DNA from: Gymnogyps californianus
Lineage: Eukaryota; Chordata; Aves; Accipitriformes; Cathartidae
Direction of reading: 5' to 3'
Assembly: GCF_018139145.2 (NCBI RefSeq)
Contig: NW_026114279.1
Coordinates: forward strand, 584,868 to 648,867
DNA: 64,000 nucleotides
In this document: one piece after another, positions 58,620-64,000 of the stretch
How the letters are laid out: every line of letters starts with the position of its first letter
Position numbering within the stretch: position 1 is the stretch's first letter
Made by a program: the position numbers and the translations under genes
The notes under the pieces: model-generated
Seen by the model: only the letters and a program-made list of their open reading frames with translations
What the model was told of the DNA's origin: nothing
Database searches by the model: none

Positions 58620-58624
58620 ATGGG

Positions 58625-61600
58625 GAATTAAAGAGAAGGATGGTTGCTCCTTTATGAGTAATTAAAGCACCTTCTGCCACCTCCACTATTGTTTGCTTCT
58701 CATTTTAGGTTTTTTTAATAATTTGTCTAAATATTAACTTACGTTTCCACTTCAGATCATCTATGCCACAAAGTAAAAAAATATTAGTCCAAAGTTAATG
58801 TTTAAAAGAAGTTTTGAAGAAGGTTGTCCAAAAATGGGAGTTGCATCACTAACAGTCTAAGACAAGATTCCCGAAGAAATGAAGGTTTTTCGGAAAGCTG
58901 AAAGGAAAAAAAAAAAAAAATTGCTGTCTGTGGCCAGACTGCTGATGTGGGGGTAAGGAGTTGTTTGGCCACAGGCTCTTTAATACTGCAACTTAGATTT
59001 TTACCTGAAAGGACTTTTTTCCTTTGCCTCCAGCCAGTTCTTTGCTATCGAGAAGCTCTTTGGCTTCTGTCCTCATCCATGTAGTGTTGGATCACTGTCC
59101 AGGTGTGAAGATCCAGAATAGCTTCCAGGTTAAATGTGTTGTTCTGTGATTAGAGGATACACTTTACCTTCATCTTTAAACAGTGCCTATTGGGCTGTTA
59201 ATTTTTTTCACTCTTCAGCAGTTTCTTGTCTCAGCATTCAGCTCTTTGAATGTGAGCGGGCATTAAACAAAACTCTGAAATGTTCTCAGTAACCAGGACT
59301 TTGCCTTTCAACCAGTAAGACCTTGGTGCTGGAATAAAGTCTTTGACCAAGAAAGGCAGACTCGGAGTAGTAGGGTTCTTGAATGTTAGTAATTTAATTA
59401 TTCAGTGGTAGGTAGTTAATAAGATTAGATAAGTTAAAGCTTTAAATGAACTAAAAGCAATTCACTACTAAGAATTTTGCTACTGTAATGCTATGATAAA
59501 CCTGAAAGTCATAAATACTAATTTTAATGAAGAATTTACTTTTTGTAGCATAACATTCAACTTTGGTTTTAAATAAATGTAAATTTTCCAAAAGCTCCAC
59601 AGAGCTTCCGATTTTTAAGATGCAGAAAGAGAAGCTTTCTATTTTCTTTGTTCAACAGCAGCAGCTGCCTCTGAATTTCATTCTTGCTAGCTGATAATTG
59701 TAGGAAACACATTTTTACAAGCCAAATGTAATATGCATCTTAATATTACTCAATAAAAATGTGAAGAAAAAAACCCGACCAAATGTGACTAAAGGGTATG
59801 TGAAACTAAGTCCCTGGCCTCACAGGTTCTTTATTGCTGGTCTATGTAATCCTTAATATTGTCAAAAGGAATGATTGAGGCAACCAAACTGATGAGGAAA
59901 AAGCTTCCCTGATTAGGGTTTTAAAACCACATATTAATATTTTTGGAGTTTGGTTGTAGTGTGGTCATGGAAACAATAAATGTTATTTAGGAAGAAAATA
60001 ATGTTGATGAATAGAGAAATTGAAGTAGTGTTTAGTTAATTGATCTTTGATTCTAGTCATTAAAAAAATATTTGTTTCGGGAGCAAGATGCTTATGATTG
60101 ACTCTGCGGGAAGCCATTATGTTAGGCACGAAGCTTTGAGAGCCAAGCTTAATAGCGATGTATGCCATCATGCAAACCTGTTTGTCTTTCAGGTTGGTAA
60201 TAAGTACTTGGAAACTGTATGGATAATTTTACTAAGCTTTTGTCCTTACAAATGAGCCTGGAAAGATTTTTCCAGTACTGAGTTTTGATTCTAATTAAAA
60301 CAAACAAACAGAAAAACCCCAAAAACTTGTTGTGAATTAAATCTTGTAAAATCTAAAGATGTCTGCTGTATAAAATCTGTGGAGATGTATGAGTTCTTTA
60401 ATTTATCAACGTATTTGCAGTCTTAACAATAAAGCTTTTAGTAAGTGGTTCATACAAAACAATTAGAAGCTCCTCAAAACCCAAGTGTAGGCTGGGAATG
60501 TTCAGGATCCCAGATATGTGTATTGTCTACCCAGAGGTAGGTTTTTCTTCATGTATGGATGTTGAGAGCCAGATATTTATTTCCTGAGGGGCTAGACTCT
60601 GCCACTGCTAGTGTTATCGCAGAGTAGGGGAAATCTAGGTTGCAGTACACTAGCAGAAAGCACACACAGTTCCTGCTCTGCTGGAGCCGGTGGAGCAAGC
60701 AGGTGGTGCCCGGACAAGGAGTATGTGTTTCTGAACCCCGCTATCTGCCCGAGACTCTTAAACTATCACTGTCCTGGCTGGACCACTTGAACTGATTTCC
60801 TAGATAGGATTTATCACTGAGGTATCTTTCTGTGCAGCTGCACGGCAGTGTCTGGTTAGTTGATATTGATTGCCTTGGATTTGGCTGCTCTACAGGAAAA
60901 GCAGCCACATCCACATCTACAGCCATAAGCAGGTGCCTAGGGAAGAGAAAGGTGGGCAAGGATGTGCAGTGCTGCATCAGCATCTGCCTTCAATTTGGCT
61001 ATGTGTGAAAAATCAAGGGAAAAAGTAAAGTAATCTCAGAGGATGTACGATCAATTAATTCTGAGCACATGGTTCTGAATTAATTTGTATCATATCATAC
61101 TACATAGTAGTCAAAGCCTATAGGTTTTGTTTCAGTACACCAGGATGCCATAAAGGTGGGCTCCAAAAGTTCTGTTGGACATGGTGGCACCTCAAAGGAG
61201 GGTACCAGAAATGCTGAGGCACTACCTGTGAAGTGAGGGCAGAGGTCTCCCTTCATATATAGGAAATGATGGGACCCTGGCAGCTTACGCTGAATAACCA
61301 TTGTAAATAGACTCCGCCACACGTCAAAAATACAGATTAGCTTTCCAGGAAAGTAATGGAAGAGCTGACTTTAAACCAGTTTATCAGCTGTACCACAGGG
61401 GCTTTGCAGTGATGATGGCTTCAGCTGTGACTCGGTGAATCATATTGAGCCAATATGTGATACACCAGTTAAATATTAAATGACCAAATATTTGAAAACA
61501 AGGTGAAGGAAAGGTCTAAAACACATACCTGTTCAGCACGTTAGGTTCTGGAAAGGGGAATCTCTGCATTCACAGCTTAGGCAAGACAGACTTTTGTAGC

Positions 61601-64000
61601 TTGTTTAGTGTCTGAGCTGCTTTTGAATAGCAGTAAAAAAACGCTAAAATAAGTAGGATCTATATAACAAATTAGTCCTGGAGTCTCTGCAGCACTGTTA
61701 AGTGTGATTTAGAGAAACACTAACCATTTTATATAGTATCTAACCATGCATGAGATAAGGACCCATTCTCTTAAAGGTATCTTGCCTATCAATTTGTATG
61801 GATGGTTTGTTACCAACCTGCTTATGTGAGGAAGTATGGGGGTGCTCTGTGGGTCCCCACCCTGAGCCCTGAGGGCAGTGGCCTCTGACTGCTGGGGGCT
61901 GTTTTTACCAGGTGGTCTGTTCTAGCCATGCATTCATTGGGTATATGGTGTTAATAAATACAAAAGAAAAATAGTTAGAAGTTCATACTTTTACTATTGG
62001 GTAACTAAATTCCTCTGTATATGTGATAAAATAGCATTCCTTCTGTGTTAAGTACCTGTCTTGTTGTTTAGTTATGAAAAGGGGACCTGTTCAGCTTTGC
62101 ACATGAATGCTCCTTTGATTCAAATCCTCCTTTGATTTTTTTTTTTTTTTCCTTGTTATCCAGGGTATTGATGTGGAGTAAGATTTGGTTCCAAGCCACT
62201 TTCCTCCTGTAAAGTAAAAACCAGGGTCTCTTCATGTTTCTTGGTTTGCCTTTTGGTTTATTTCCTGCTTAATTTGCTGACTGTTGCTTGGTGTTCATCC
62301 TTCCTTGTTTCATAGAAGGTATTAAATAGCTGCTGTGATATTTTTAAGGTATGAAGGGACTCTAATAGGGATTTCTTTTCTGTCTCAGCATGTTAAAATC
62401 AATTCAGTGGCTGTATGTTACAGTGCTCTTCCTCCGTCCCCCACTGCTGGAAACATGGGTGGTTTAATCTAGCCCCAAATTGCTGTATGGAAACCCTATG
62501 CTCTCAAGTCAAAAAAAATCAGTGCAAGTCTGTGAATCATTTTATGAAAATACTGGATTGAGTTTCAGGCTTCGAGTCCCTGCTGATGCATTAAATTCTT
62601 CATGGTATTGGCAGGGGAGAAGCAGGGGACCTTTCTTTAGCTGGATAAATAGGAGAAGTGTCAACTCCAGATGCCTTGAGAGAGAGAGAGACTCCAGACA
62701 AACTTTTAGTACGATTACAGAAGGACAAAGTGGAAGAGACCCGTGGGACTCCTATGTGTATTGAATTTTGTTTAGCCTTTTGGTCACGCTAACAGAAAAA
62801 AACCCTATAGGAGTCTTTAAAGTGTATATGTTTGTAGTCTTTTGGGTATAAATATGGAGATGTTGCTTTTTTTTTTTTTAATATGTATATATGTGCATAT
62901 GTATGCTGTATTTTTTTAGGCAATGGTATTGGCAGAGGATACTCAAACTAAAAAAATTAGAAGTACATCTCTTCCAGTGCCCATAGCACATAGAAGAAAA
63001 GTCAGGACTCTTCCTTGGGACACTTTCCAATGTTCGAAGGACGTGGACTCGCGTGGGTCCGGCACATAACTCAGCAGCATGGATGCTTAGCTTCAGTGCT
63101 ATCCTGGCATCAGCGGGGTTGGAGGTGTGGGAAGGAATTTTGTTTGTTCACCTAATCTTTCTCTGCAGACAGTTAATGACTGTCTAATCTTCCCTTACCA
63201 TCAGGGAGCCTTCAGTGATTATTTACATTAAATCATTTTAAATGAAAGAATAAAACTCAAAGTCATTATAGTTTACGGTTTGTTGATGGGTATGATAATC
63301 ATGCCTGCATAACCTGCCTACTTTTTATGTATAAATAAGAATATTTGTTATATTTTAATCCTTAGTCAAGCAATATTGCTTATCCTTTTAATGTTTCAGT
63401 GGCTTTAATTCAGATTTGGTAGGAATATTTCTTCCAAAGCACAACGCTGTCTGATCACGTGCTCTGCATTGTAAATCTTCCCTTTGTGACAGTGTTTGTT
63501 ACATAATGAAATGGAAAATATATAATTATCATATGCAGTAGGTTCTTTTTGTGCCTTCTGACTTATGGAATAGGTTATCCTATGCATTTTAAATGGAAGT
63601 CCTAATTAATTAATGTCAGAGAGCAATTTTGCTTAGCAGAATACTTTTAAAATCCAGCAGTGCTGTAGAAGGCAGATTTTTTCTTATCTGTATAGTTTCT
63701 TTTAAAATAAATTAATAAGCATTCTGTTAGTTGAACTTGATTTCCTTCTGCACCTTGTTTCCTTTTTCATTTTAGGAAGTCTCTCTGGTTCTCATTCATG
63801 TTCTTCATCTATTTAATCTGAGGTGACGCAGTGTTTCAGCACTGGCCACGTATGGGAAATCTCAGGTTTAACCTGTTGCCAGTACCAGTTGGGGGGGGGA
63901 AACAGAACCAAAAATAATGACTCTTCTTATTTTACAAAAATAAAGTCGGGATTTTTTTGTTGGTGTGGGGTTTTTGGTGGGTGTTTTGGGTTTTTTTTTT
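58625..64000. other. Intron-like sequence to the window end
   Basis: No exon or element I can support. The ORF 62480-62764 (94 codons) has no recognised domain and no clear acceptor or donor. A weak exon-like stretch, ttcattttag|gaagtctctc... to ctgag|gtgacg (63777-63822), has plausible ends but nothing else behind it. A 14-base A run near 58907, T runs near 62137 and 62867, and a G/T-rich end are present. Confidence 0.4.

Noticed and set aside
62480..62764. 94-codon ORF near the right end
   Set aside because: The sequence looks more ordered than most, but there are no convincing splice sites and no recognised motif. Left unannotated.

Overview
The window is vertebrate nuclear DNA, almost certainly from a bird. 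The evidence is CR1 LINE fragments, LTR families of avian type (termini TGTCGTGG...CCAGGACA and TGTGGTGGG...AATACA), an AT-rich intron-like background, a GC-rich CpG island and eukaryotic splice signals. There are no prokaryotic genes, operons, tRNA genes or CRISPR arrays. I could not name the host gene or the species.

Layout. Positions 600-1760 are a CpG-island promoter with plausible first exons on both strands. A plus-strand gene is suggested by a short first coding exon (1538-1564) and two internal exons (11667-11775, 31913-32023). The phases show at least one further exon is missing between the last two. The rest is intron-like sequence loaded with transposable elements: a CR1 endonuclease fragment (2766-3522), older CR1-like fragments (12668-12840, 12990-13420, 34280-35760), two solo LTRs of family A (8636-9202, 23267-23860), a hybrid LTR (3523-4118), an ERVL-type provirus (24804-31695), two long family B LTRs (36037-37161, 39654-40756), and a 13.6-kb block (44968-58619) holding two class I, gammaretrovirus-like proviruses. 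One of these sits inside a third family A solo LTR.

ERVL-type provirus (minus strand). Order is 5' LTR, Lys-type primer-binding site, gag, protease, RT, RNase H, integrase, polypurine tract, 3' LTR, with no env. Its Gag starts with membrane segments and a sequon-rich, internally duplicated segment, followed by a 10-residue repeat array and then the capsid-like part. The protease-to-integrase region carries few lesions, and the integrase DDE residues are visible.

Class I proviruses ERV1 (44968-51399) and ERV2 (52049-58599), both minus strand. Each has 517-bp LTRs, a PBS matching an arginine tRNA, a leader with a hairpin array, and gag, pol and env remnants. Both lack the same parts of RT, RNase H, integrase and Env, yet each has its own 4-bp target-site duplication (TCAT, GCTG). 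They are therefore separate integrations of an already defective genome. By eye the ERV2 LTRs differ at one position and the ERV1 LTRs at about nine.

Most LTR elements lie antisense to the suggested plus-strand gene, as expected for tolerated intronic insertions. All counts and alignments were made by eye.
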